A DNA stretch of 64,000 nt from Desulfarculus baarsii DSM 2075 (GTDB lineage: Bacteria > Desulfobacterota > Desulfarculia > Desulfarculales > Desulfarculaceae). The notes beneath the pieces were generated by a model. It was not told the DNA's origin. It ran no database searches and saw nothing but the letters and a program-made list of their open reading frames with translations. Where the stretch lies: the NCBI RefSeq assembly GCF_000143965.1, contig NC_014365.1, forward strand, positions 1 through 64,000, in the 5' to 3' direction. A program made the position numbers and the translations under genes. Positions 1 through 7,768 of the stretch are shown here, in pieces. Each line of letters starts with the position of its first letter. The first letter of the stretch is position 1.

Positions 1-335
1 ATTAGTAGATCGTGTATGTGCTGAAATGTTTACACATATGTGAAATGGCCTTTAAGCCAAGGCGGCTAGGGCAGTTAGCCATCGGGCCGAAAATGAGCAT
101 GATAAGCGCATGTTGCGGCTGTGTGACAACATTTGCTCTTTTAAATCAGCGAGTTGGTGATAAAAGCGCCCCACCGTCGCCATCGCCGAAGACCAGCATC
201 AGCCGGAATTGACCATCAAACGGGGGCCAGGGTAAAAATGGGCATGATTCAAGCCAATGCCCCGGCTTTCACCTGACATCAACGTCACGACCACGATGCT
301 AAGGCGCACTTGGTCCGCCTTGGAGCGAGAAGCTT
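1..335. other. Non-coding stretch upstream of dnaA, possible origin-proximal region
   Basis: This stretch is visibly more AT-rich than the rest of the window and has no convincing gene; the 66-codon ORF at 12-212 lacks a ribosome-binding site and any recognisable motif. One DnaA-box-like 9-mer, GTTTACACA at 28-36, matches TTWTNCACA at 8 of 9 positions; other candidates are weaker. Its position in front of dnaA fits an oriC neighbourhood, but one imperfect box is not a cluster, so the origin call is an inference. Confidence 0.3.
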
Positions 336-1664
336 TTGCCTTTGGGCCACTGGGAAATACTGCGTCGGCAACTTGGCGAGGTCATCGACCCGGAGGAGTT
401 CAAACTCTGGATCGATCCCTTGCGCCCCGTGGAAAGCGACGGGCCGGGCCTGGTTTTGGCCTGCCCCAACGCCTTTCATCGCACGTGGTTGCGCGACCAC
501 CATCTGCCGCGTCTGCGCCAGTTGGCCCGCCAGATCGACCCGGAGTTCAAGGTCACCCTGGCCGTGCTGCCCGGCGGCCAGCCCGGCGGCCAAGGCCGGC
601 CCGCGGTCGCCAGGCAGTTGACCCTGCCCAGCCTGGGCCTGGATCACCCCCAGCTCAACAGCCGCTATCGCTTCGAAAATTACATCGCCGGCGGCGGCAA
701 CGAATACGCCTGCGCCGCGGCCAAGGCCATGGCCAACGGCCAGAGTTTCTTTGGCGGGGCGCTCTATCTGGTCTCGGGCACGGGCCTGGGCAAGAGCCAC
801 CTGACCCAGGCCATCGGCCACCACGTCCTGGACGGCGAGCGCCCCTGCCGGGTGTCCTACCTCACCGCCGAGGACTTCGCCAACCAGATGATCAGCGCCC
901 TGCGCGCCAAACGCATGGAGCAGTTCAAGGACCGCTTCCGCCGGGGCTGCGACGTGCTGCTGCTGGAGGAAGTGCCCTTTTTGGCCGGCAAGGACAAGAC
1001 CCAGGAAGAACTTGTCTACACCCTCGACGCCCTGGCCAACGCCGGCAAGCGCATTATTTTCACCGGCAACCAGCCGCCGGCCCAGATCAAAAATCTGGGC
1101 CGGCGTCTGCGCTCGCGCCTGGACGGCAGCGTCACCGTGCCCATCGAGCCGCCCGACCACCAGACCCGCGTGCGCATCCTGCGCAGCGAGGCCCAGCGCC
1201 TGGGCGTCGTCTCCCCCGTCGAGCCCCTGGAGCTTTTGGCCGAGGCCATCAGCGGAGACGTGCGGCGGCTGATCTCGGCCCTCAACGGCATGGCCGCCCG
1301 CAGCGCCCTCACCGGCCGGCCCATGGACCTGGCCCTGGCCGCCGAGGTGGCCGGCCAACTGGCCACCGAGCTGCGCCGCCTCAGCCCCGAGCGCATCCGC
1401 GACGAGGTGGCCCGGGCCTATGGCCTGGAGCCGGCCCTATTGTCTGGCAAATCGCGCAAAAAAGAAGTGACCGGCCCGCGCAACATCGCCATGTACCTCT
1501 GCCGTCGCCACACCGATTCGTCGCTGAAATCCATCGGCGGCCTGTTCAACCGCGATCACTCCACCGTCATGTACGGCGTCGACAAGATCGACCGCCTGCT
1601 GGCCCAAGACCAAAAATTGGCCGGCCAACTGCGCTACATCGAACAGCGCCTGGGCCTGGGCTGA
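336..1664 (+). CDS. dnaA: Chromosomal replication initiator DnaA, divergent Walker B
   Basis: DnaA binds DnaA boxes, oligomerises as an AAA+ ATPase, opens oriC and loads the helicase. All four domains are visible. The N-terminal helicase/DiaA-contact domain (about 1-80) carries FKLWIDPLRPV, followed by a short linker. The AAA+ core (about 100-300) has Walker A GTGLGKSH and arginine-finger region RLRSRL. The C-terminal DNA-binding domain has the DnaA signature FNRDHSTVMYG. The start is TTG at 336, with GGAG at 322-325. At 442 residues the length is normal. Walker B reads DVLLLEEVPFLAG where DnaA normally has an Asp-Asp pair, and sensor I reads TGN rather than TSD. Identity is secure; the effect of the substitutions is unknown. 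Confidence 0.95.
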   Translation: MPLGHWEILRRQLGEVIDPEEFKLWIDPLRPVESDGPGLVLACPNAFHRTWLRDHHLPRLRQLARQIDPEFKVTLAVLPGGQPGGQGRPAVARQLTLPSLGLDHPQLNSRYRFENYIAGGGNEYACAAAKAMANGQSFFGGALYLVSGTGLGKSHLTQAIGHHVLDGERPCRVSYLTAEDFANQMISALRAKRMEQFKDRFRRGCDVLLLEEVPFLAGKDKTQEELVYTLDALANAGKRIIFTGNQPPAQIKNLGRRLRSRLDGSVTVPIEPPDHQTRVRILRSEAQRLGVVSPVEPLELLAEAISGDVRRLISALNGMAARSALTGRPMDLALAAEVAGQLATELRRLSPERIRDEVARAYGLEPALLSGKSRKKEVTGPRNIAMYLCRRHTDSSLKSIGGLFNRDHSTVMYGVDKIDRLLAQDQKLAGQLRYIEQRLGLG

Positions 1665-1748
1665 TTTTCGCGGCCGGCCCGGCGGCGCTGTTGGCCGAGC
1701 GCCTCGATTTGTGGTACAAGGGCGGATAAACCATTTTTTGGAGTGATC

Positions 1749-2480
1749 ATGAAAAAGATCATTTTCGCGGCGCTGGCCATAATCCTCGTTTCCGGCTGCG
1801 CCCTGGCCGACGGCAAGCCGTCCTTCAACACTCTCGAAGAAAAAATAAGCTATATCATCGGGTTCCAGTTCGGCGCCGATATGAGCAAAGACCAGATCAA
1901 CGTCTCGCCCGAGGTCTTCCTCAAGGGCATGAAAGACGGCCTGGCCGGCAACAAATCGGCCCTGGACGAAAAACAGGCCGCCGCGGCCATGGACGAGTTC
2001 CGCGTCAAGATGATGGCCCAACAGCAGGCCAAAATGAAGGAACAGGCGGCCGAAAACAAGAAGAAGGGCGACGCCTTCCGCGCCGAGTTCAAGAAAAAGC
2101 CCGGCGTCAAGACCCTGCCCAGCGGCGTGATGTATCGCGTCATCAGCGCCGGCAAGGGCCCCCAGCCCAAGCCCACCGACGTGGTCCAGGCCCACTACAC
2201 CGGCAAGCTCGTCGACGGAACCAAATTCGACAGCTCCGAGGGCCGCGAAAAGCCGGTCAGCTTCCCGCTCGACGGCGTGATCCCCGGCTGGAGCGAGGCC
2301 CTGCAGCAGATGAACAAGGGCGCCAAGTGGGAGATCGTCCTGCCGCCGGAAGCGGCCTACGGCGATCGTCAGGTCGGCCCGATGATCGGCCCCGGCTCCA
2401 CGCTGGTCTTCGAGGTCGAGCTGGTCGACTTCGCCGCGCCCAAGGCCGAGGAGGCCCCGGCCGCCCAGCCCCAAAAATAG
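1749..2480 (+). CDS. FKBP-type peptidyl-prolyl isomerase lipoprotein (FkpA/Mip-like)
   Basis: It should catalyse cis-trans isomerisation of X-Pro bonds in envelope proteins. A signal peptide ends in a lipobox (VSGC, Cys at about 18), so membrane anchoring is likely. A charged helical dimerisation domain (about 25-115) carries EEKISYIIGFQFG, typical of the FKBP N-domain. The catalytic FKBP domain (about 125-230) has YTGKLVDGTKFDSS, VIPGWSEAL, PPEAAYGDR and GSTLVFEVELV, followed by an Ala/Pro/Glu-rich tail. The start is ATG 1749, with GGAGTGA just upstream; a GTG at 1743 overlaps that site and is less likely. A strong terminator follows. Confidence 0.92.
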   Translation: MKKIIFAALAIILVSGCALADGKPSFNTLEEKISYIIGFQFGADMSKDQINVSPEVFLKGMKDGLAGNKSALDEKQAAAAMDEFRVKMMAQQQAKMKEQAAENKKKGDAFRAEFKKKPGVKTLPSGVMYRVISAGKGPQPKPTDVVQAHYTGKLVDGTKFDSSEGREKPVSFPLDGVIPGWSEALQQMNKGAKWEIVLPPEAAYGDRQVGPMIGPGSTLVFEVELVDFAAPKAEEAPAAQPQK

Positions 2481-2499
2481 CCCTCGATCTTTTTCGCCA

Positions 2500-2544
2500 C
2501 GGGCCCGACTCCTCGCCGCGCGAGGGGCCGGGCCCGGTTTTTTT
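2500..2544 (+). terminator. Rho-independent terminator after the FKBP gene
   Basis: A hairpin with arms CGGGCCCG (2500-2507 and 2528-2536 region), extended inward by CTCCTCG/CGAGGGG, is followed by a run of seven T. It lies 20 bases after the FKBP stop codon. Confidence 0.85.
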
Positions 2545-2602
2545 GGGCCGCCGTTCTCTCTTGACTTGCCGGTCGACGATTGACTAACGTTGTTCATGCT
2601 CG

Positions 2603-2615
2603 TGAATAGCATTCA
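2603..2615. promoter_or_regulatory. Palindrome TGAATAGCATTCA upstream of acyl-CoA synthetase
   Basis: A perfect 5-bp inverted repeat with a 3-base spacer lies about 115 bases before the acyl-CoA synthetase start. From memory, TetR-type fatty-acid regulators use TGAAT...ATTCA sites, so an operator for fatty-acid control is plausible. Two TTGACT hexamers (2563-2568 and 2579-2584) precede it, without a good -10 partner. Confidence 0.35.
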
Positions 2616-2731
2616 GCACAAGCAAAAACAACGCGTCCCGACGCGACCAGGCGGGAGCCACCCTTGCAGGCCCATCTCGCGGCCGCCATCACGCCTCGGG
2701 CGATGCCGACTCACCATCCGGAGGACATGCC

Positions 2732-4378
2732 ATGGCCGCGCCCCTTTCAGAGCAACAGCGCCAACTGTTCGAAAAAATCGACAAGGAAACCAACGACTTT
2801 TTGATGACGCGCCACAACGCGGTCAACCGCTGGGTCATCGGCGACATGATCCGGCGCAGCGCCTACCACTATCCCGACAAGCTCGCCCTCATCGACGGCG
2901 AGATCCAGCGCACCTACAGCCAGTTGGAGCGCGACAGCAACCAACTGGCCCAGGCCCTTTTGGGCCTTGGCGTGCAAAAGTACGACCGCGTGGCCATCCT
3001 GGCCCACAACACCTATCACCACGTGCTGACCTGGCTGGGCTGCGCCAAAATCGGGGCCATCTACCTGGCGGTCAACTATCTGCTGCGCGGGCCCGACATC
3101 GCCTATTGCATCAACCACTCCGAGAGCAAGGTCTTCGTCATCGAAGATAGCCTGCTGGAGCTGGTCGATGGCGTTTTGGGCGATATGCCCACGGTGCGCT
3201 CGTTCATCTGGTCGGCGGCCACGGGCCAGGGGGCCATGCCCGCCGGCTTCGCCGATTTCGACGCCTGGCGCTTGGCCGCCTCCGACGCCGCGCCCCAGGC
3301 GATCTTGCGCATCGAGGATCCGGCCCAGATGACCTACACCAGCGGCACCGAATCCCGGCCCAAGGGCGTCATCATCAGCAACCAGGCCCTGATCGCCCAA
3401 TACATGGGCTGCATCATCGACGCCGGCTACGGCCCGGACGACATCAACGTCAACGCCCTGCCCATCTACCACTGCGCCGCCCGCGACGTGTTCATGAATC
3501 CCATTTTCTGGGTCGGCGGAACCAACGTGCTGATGGCCCCGGACCTGGGCCAGATCCTGGCCAACATCGAAAAACACAAGGCCACGATCTTTTTCGCGCC
3601 GCCCACGGTGTGGATCGGCCTGCTGCGCCACCCCGACTTTGAGCGGCGCGATCTTTCCAGCCTGAAGAAATGCTGCTACGGCGCCTCGATCATGCCCGTG
3701 GAGATACTCAAGGAAATGATGGAGCGCCTGCCCGGCGTGGAGGTCTACAATTTCTATGGCCAGACCGAGCTGGCCCCCTACCACACCATCCTCAAGGCCC
3801 AGGACGCCCTGCGCAAGCTGGGCTCGGCCGGCAAGGGCGGCCTGCACATGGAGTCGCGCCTGGAGGGCGACGACGGCCAGGCCATTGCGGCCGTGGGCCA
3901 GCCCGGCGAGATCTGCGGCCGCGGCCCCCACGCCATGACCATGTACTTCAAGGAGCCCGACAAGACCGAGGAGGCCATGAAGGGCGGCTGGTTCCATTCG
4001 GGCGACCTGGGGGTCTACGACGAGGAAAACTACATCACCGTGGTCGATCGCAAAAAAGACATGATCAAGACCGGCGGCGAGAACGTGCCCTCGCGGGAGG
4101 TGGAAGAGGCCATCTATCTGGACAGGCGGGTGGAGGAGGTGGCGGTCATCGGCCTGGATCATCCCAAGTGGGTCGAGGCCGTCACCGCCGTGGTCGTGGC
4201 CAAGAAAGGTCAGGCCATCGACCCGGACGAGCTGATCGCCCATTGCCGGCAGCACCTGGCCCCCTTCAAGACGCCAAAGAAAGTCATCGTCGTCGAGGCC
4301 CTGCCCAAGACGCCCACGGGCAAGATCCTCAAGCGGCAGATGCGCCAGGATTACAAGGGCGTTTTCGCCGACGAATAG
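2732..4378 (+). CDS. AMP-dependent acyl-CoA synthetase/ligase
   Basis: This is an ANL-superfamily enzyme that adenylates a carboxylic acid and transfers it to CoA. Core motifs are in order: P-loop TYTSGTESRPKGV (about 206-218), YNFYGQTE (A5), GWFHSGDLGVYDEENY (A7), VDRKKDMIKTGGENV (A8) and the catalytic-lysine region PKTPTGKILKR near the C-terminus. Length is 548 residues. The P-loop has Glu-Ser-Arg where Thr-Gly-x is usual, a mild deviation. Substrate cannot be read from sequence; a medium- or long-chain fatty acid or aromatic acid is possible. The ATG follows GGAGGA by 7 bases. A strong terminator lies downstream and a palindrome lies upstream. Confidence 0.88.
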   Translation: MAAPLSEQQRQLFEKIDKETNDFLMTRHNAVNRWVIGDMIRRSAYHYPDKLALIDGEIQRTYSQLERDSNQLAQALLGLGVQKYDRVAILAHNTYHHVLTWLGCAKIGAIYLAVNYLLRGPDIAYCINHSESKVFVIEDSLLELVDGVLGDMPTVRSFIWSAATGQGAMPAGFADFDAWRLAASDAAPQAILRIEDPAQMTYTSGTESRPKGVIISNQALIAQYMGCIIDAGYGPDDINVNALPIYHCAARDVFMNPIFWVGGTNVLMAPDLGQILANIEKHKATIFFAPPTVWIGLLRHPDFERRDLSSLKKCCYGASIMPVEILKEMMERLPGVEVYNFYGQTELAPYHTILKAQDALRKLGSAGKGGLHMESRLEGDDGQAIAAVGQPGEICGRGPHAMTMYFKEPDKTEEAMKGGWFHSGDLGVYDEENYITVVDRKKDMIKTGGENVPSREVEEAIYLDRRVEEVAVIGLDHPKWVEAVTAVVVAKKGQAIDPDELIAHCRQHLAPFKTPKKVIVVEALPKTPTGKILKRQMRQDYKGVFADE

Positions 4379-4445
4379 GCGTTTTACAAGGCGAGAGCGC
4401 CGTACGGGGGCGTCCTGCCCCGTGCGGCGGCCTCAAGGCCGGCAA

Positions 4446-4485
4446 GCGCCCCGCCCCGATCGTTGGCGCGGGGCGCGCTTTTTTT
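4446..4485 (+). terminator. Rho-independent terminator after acyl-CoA synthetase
   Basis: Stem GCGCCCCGC (4446-4454) with GCGGGGCGC (4468-4476) is followed closely by seven T. It separates the acyl-CoA synthetase from the convergent fmdB gene. Confidence 0.85.
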
Positions 4486-4517
4486 GGGCGGCGTCACGCG
4501 CCGCCTGGTCAGTTGGC

Positions 4518-4724
4518 TCAGCTGAAGCCGCCGCCACCGCAGCCCGACGAGGCCAGGCCGGGCCCGTCCAGCCCCGGCCCCCCGCCGCCCACGGCAAAGC
4601 CCGAGGCCAGCTTGCGGGCTTGGTCGCAACCGCACTTGGGGCAGAGGGCCTTGTCATCCGCGCGCAGGATCAGCGCCTCGAACTGCTCGCCGCAGCGGCC
4701 GCAGACGTATTCGAAAATCGGCAT
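4518..4724 (-). CDS. FmdB-family zinc ribbon protein
   Basis: A 68-residue protein beginning MPIFEYVCGRCG with a second pair CPKCGC is a typical FmdB/CxxC-CxxC putative regulatory protein that should bind one zinc. The C-terminal half is Gly/Ser-rich, as usual in this family. It is the only clear gene between the terminator at 4.45 kb and holC. Its cellular role is not established; an early link to formamidase regulation gave the family its name. Confidence 0.85.
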   Translation of the reverse strand: MPIFEYVCGRCGEQFEALILRADDKALCPKCGCDQARKLASGFAVGGGGPGLDGPGLASSGCGGGGFS

Positions 4725-4800
4725 GCCAGCACCTCTTTGTCATTGGCGTTTCCAATAACTTTAAGCCGCGCGCGGCCCTTGTCAAGGGGCGCGGTCGGGC

Positions 4801-5238
4801 CTAGAGCGGCAGGCTGGTGGCGTGGGCCGGGTTGAGGCCCTGGTCGCGGGCCAGGCGGAAGCAATCGCGGCAGGCGTGCAGGTCGGGGCCGTCTTCCAGG
4901 GGGATCAGGACGATGACCCGTTGAAAGCCGGGCGGCACGGCCTGGGGCGAGGCCGGCGGTTTGGTCATGATCAGCACCGAGGCGTGGTTGAGGTTGGCCG
5001 GCTCCTGGCTGATCAGCACCGGTTCGTCGGCCTGATCGGCCCCGCCGGCCAGGGCGTGGGGCACGAACGAGGCCGGGTCGAAGGTCCAGAGCAGGGCGTC
5101 CAGGCCGGCGGCCTGCCGCGGATCGGCGGCCAGGATCAGCACCCGCGCCCCTTGCCGCCAGTGCCAGGCGGCCAGGCGGGCCACGGCCTCGCCGGGCGCG
5201 CGGCCGCACTGCTTCAGATTGACGAACTCCAGCTCCAT
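4801..5238 (-). CDS. holC: DNA polymerase III chi subunit
   Basis: HolC bridges the clamp loader psi subunit and SSB at the replication fork. The 145-residue protein shows the family pattern: ARVLILAADPRQAAGLDALLWTF (read as ARVLILAADP then DALLWTF), FVPHALAG and DEPVLIS, ending with a weak C-terminus. The start ATG is at 5238. It lies divergently from the kinase at 5386. Length and motif order match HolC of proteobacteria. Confidence 0.85.
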   Translation of the reverse strand: MELEFVNLKQCGRAPGEAVARLAAWHWRQGARVLILAADPRQAAGLDALLWTFDPASFVPHALAGGADQADEPVLISQEPANLNHASVLIMTKPPASPQAVPPGFQRVIVLIPLEDGPDLHACRDCFRLARDQGLNPAHATSLPL

Positions 5239-5307
5239 GGGCCGATTTTAGCACGGCGCGGCCTCAAACGCCCACCGCCTCGTCACCGCGCGGCCCGCGC
5301 AAGAAAC

Positions 5308-5337
5308 TTAGACAGCGGCCGGCCCATGGTTTACACT
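5308..5337 (+). promoter_or_regulatory. Possible sigma70-type promoter for the kinase/receiver/FNT operon
   Basis: TTAGAC (5308-5313) and TACACT (5332-5337) are separated by 18 bases, about 50 bases before the kinase start at 5386. Both hexamers match only partly. The stretch lies in the divergent gap between holC and the kinase. Confidence 0.3.
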
Positions 5338-5385
5338 TTAAGCAGAGGGTGAAAAAGCGCACTTGCCCGCACGGGAGTTGAGGCC

Positions 5386-7338
5386 ATGAATCTTGCCGGC
5401 CGTCTTTGGCGCTCCACCAGGGTCAGGCTCATCGTCAGCTTCGTGGCGGTGGCCTTGCTGGTGGGCGTGGCCTCGTTCCTGGTGGGCGGCCGGCTGCTCT
5501 ACGAGGCGGTGCTTTCCGAGGCGGCCAGCCGCGTGCGCCTGGATTTGAACGCCGCCCGCGAGATCTATCAATCGCGGACGCGCTCCATCGAGCTGGCCCT
5601 GTCGGTGGCCATCGCCGGCGATCAGGTCCAGCGCCTGCTGACCGATGGCGACGCGGCCGCCCTGAAGGCCTGGCTGGACCGCTTGGCGCGGGAAGCCGGG
5701 CTGGATTTTCTGGGCCTGGCCGCGCGGGACGGCCGGGTGTTGGCGCGCATCGGCCCTGGCCCGCTCGGCGGCCGAGACGTGGACCTGCCGGTGGTCGCCC
5801 AGGCCCTGGCCGCTGGCCGGCCAATGGGCGGCACGGTGGTCATGGACGCGGCCAGCCTGGCCGCCGAGGATCCGGCCCTGGCCCGGCGGGCGGTGGTGCG
5901 GCCGGTGGCCACGGCCCGCGCCGACCCCGCGCCCGAGGGCGCGCGGACAGAGGCGCTGTGCCTGGCCGCGGCCGCGCCGCTGTCGCGGGAGGGCCTGGCG
6001 CTCTATGGCGGGGTGTTGCTCAGCCGCGACAAGGCCATCGTCGACACCGTGGGCCAGACGGTTTTCAAGAACGAATCCTTTGCCGGCCGCCAACTGGGCA
6101 CGGCCACGATCTTTTTGGGCGATCTGCGCGTCAGCACCAACGTGCGCGCCCCCGACGGCAGCCGGGCCATCGGCACCAGGGCCTCGCGGGAGGTGGCCGA
6201 GGAGGTGCTGGGCCGGGGCGGCGTGTGGTCGGGCCGGGCCTTCGTGGCCTACGACTGGCAGATCACCGCCTACGAGCCCATCGTCGACGTGAACGGCCAA
6301 CGGGTGGGCATGCTCTACGTGGGCGTGCTGGAGGCCAAGTACGCCGGGCTCTGGCGGCAGACGCTTATGGTCTTCGCCCTGACCACCCTGGCCTGCCTGG
6401 TGGTGGCCGTGGGCCTGGGGGCCTATCTGGCCGAGCGCATCACGCGGCCGGTCAACCAGCTCATCGCCGCCAGCGAGCGGGTGGCGCGGGGCGATTTTTC
6501 GCCCGAGGTGGGGCCCATCGTCCGTAGCGACCTGGGGCTGTTGCAGCGCGGCTTTCAAGAGATGCTGTTGGCCCTGGGCGAACGCGAGCGCCGCCAGCAA
6601 GAGGAAAGCGAAAAGCGCCTGTTGCAATCGGAAAAGCAGGCCCTGGTCGGCCGCCTGGCCGCCGGCGTGGCCCACGAGATCAACAACCCCCTCACCGGCG
6701 TGCTGACCTTCACCCACCTGCTGCTGCGCCGGGGCGACCTGCCGGCCGAGGTGGTCCACGACCTGCAAACCATCGCCGCCCAGACCGAGCGCGTGCGCAA
6801 GATCGTCAAGGGCCTGTTGGATTTTTCGCGCCAGACCAAGCTGGAGGCCCAACCCAGCGACCTGAACCCCCTGGTGGCGGCGGCGGTCAAGCTGATGACC
6901 AACCAGGCCCTCTTGAAGGGCGTGCGCCTGCACTTCGACCCGCAAGAAGAATTCCCGGTGATGAACCTGGACCGCAGCCAGATGCAGGGAGTCTTGATCA
7001 ACATGATCATCAACGCCCTCGACGCCACGCCGCCCGGCGGCGAGGTGGCCGTGATCACCCGGCCCGGCGATCCGGCGCGGCGCGGCGGCCGCCAGGGCGT
7101 GGAGATCCTGGTGCGCGACACCGGCTGCGGCATCGCCCCCGAGCACCTGGACAAGCTTTTCGACCCCTTTTTCACCACCAAGGAAGTCGGCCAGGGCACG
7201 GGCCTGGGCCTGGCCGTCAGTCAGGGCGTGGTGGCCCGCCACGGCGGCGAGATCACCGTGCGCAGCAAGCCGGGTCAGGGCAGCACGTTCACCATCTGGC
7301 TGCCCGAGGAGATCAGGAGCGAAGGTTATGACTGGTGA
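5386..7338 (+). CDS. Membrane sensor histidine kinase with Cache domain
   Basis: This 650-residue kinase heads the operon that ends in the receiver-FNT fusion. A first membrane helix (about 12-34) is followed by a large periplasmic region (about 35-315) that looks like a Cache_3-Cache_2 small-ligand sensor, including VGQTVFKNESFAGRQ. A second helix (about 325-350) leads to HAMP and HisKA, with H-box GVAHEINNPLTG (His430). The HATPase domain has N-box INMIINALDA, DTGCGI and GTGLGLAVSQG. SD GAGTTGAGG precedes ATG 5386. The receiver gene starts 18 bases after the stop, so both downstream receivers are likely partners. Cache domains often bind small carboxylates, which would suit an FNT channel; that link is inferred. 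Confidence 0.93.
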   Translation: MNLAGRLWRSTRVRLIVSFVAVALLVGVASFLVGGRLLYEAVLSEAASRVRLDLNAAREIYQSRTRSIELALSVAIAGDQVQRLLTDGDAAALKAWLDRLAREAGLDFLGLAARDGRVLARIGPGPLGGRDVDLPVVAQALAAGRPMGGTVVMDAASLAAEDPALARRAVVRPVATARADPAPEGARTEALCLAAAAPLSREGLALYGGVLLSRDKAIVDTVGQTVFKNESFAGRQLGTATIFLGDLRVSTNVRAPDGSRAIGTRASREVAEEVLGRGGVWSGRAFVAYDWQITAYEPIVDVNGQRVGMLYVGVLEAKYAGLWRQTLMVFALTTLACLVVAVGLGAYLAERITRPVNQLIAASERVARGDFSPEVGPIVRSDLGLLQRGFQEMLLALGERERRQQEESEKRLLQSEKQALVGRLAAGVAHEINNPLTGVLTFTHLLLRRGDLPAEVVHDLQTIAAQTERVRKIVKGLLDFSRQTKLEAQPSDLNPLVAAAVKLMTNQALLKGVRLHFDPQEEFPVMNLDRSQMQGVLINMIINALDATPPGGEVAVITRPGDPARRGGRQGVEILVRDTGCGIAPEHLDKLFDPFFTTKEVGQGTGLGLAVSQGVVARHGGEITVRSKPGQGSTFTIWLPEEIRSEGYDW

Positions 7339-7356
7339 CCACGGAGAATTGGCGAC

Positions 7357-7722
7357 ATGAAGGTGCTGGTGGTCGATGACGACAAGGTGGTTTTGCTCAG
7401 TTGCCGGCGGGTGCTGGAGGCGGCCGGCCACCTGACGCGCGAGGCCGGCGGGGCCGAACAGGCCCTGGCCATCTTGTCCGCCGAGCCGGTGGATTTGGTT
7501 TTGGCCGACGTGATGATGCCGGGCGTGGACGGCTTCGCCTTGATCGAGCGGGCCCGCCGGGTCGCGCCATCCACGCCGGTGGTGTTGATGACGGGCTACT
7601 TGACGCCACAGATCAAACAACGGGGCATGGCGGCGGGGGCGGCGGGCTTCATCGCCAAGCCGTTCACGCCAGACGAGTTGCTGGAGGGCCTGGCCAGGGT
7701 CATGGGCCCGCGCCAGGCCTGA
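7357..7722 (+). CDS. Single-domain response regulator
   Basis: A complete 121-residue receiver with no output domain. The acidic pocket is DDD (7-9), the phospho-acceptor is Asp51 in VLADVMMPGVDG, the switch Thr lies in VVLMTG and the conserved Lys in FIAKPF. It sits between the Cache kinase and the receiver-FNT gene, so it may be a phosphate sink or relay that tunes phosphorylation of the channel's receiver. Confidence 0.92.
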   Translation: MKVLVVDDDKVVLLSCRRVLEAAGHLTREAGGAEQALAILSAEPVDLVLADVMMPGVDGFALIERARRVAPSTPVVLMTGYLTPQIKQRGMAAGAAGFIAKPFTPDELLEGLARVMGPRQA

Positions 7723-7768
7723 CCGACAGCGGCGGCGGGCCTTGGCGTCGTCGGGAAAGGATGCGATC

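Noticed and set aside
119-170. Additional DnaA boxes upstream of dnaA
   Set aside because: The best candidates match only 7 of 9 positions, no better than expected by chance.
12-212. 66-codon ORF before dnaA
   Set aside because: No SD, no family features and a composition unlike the other genes.
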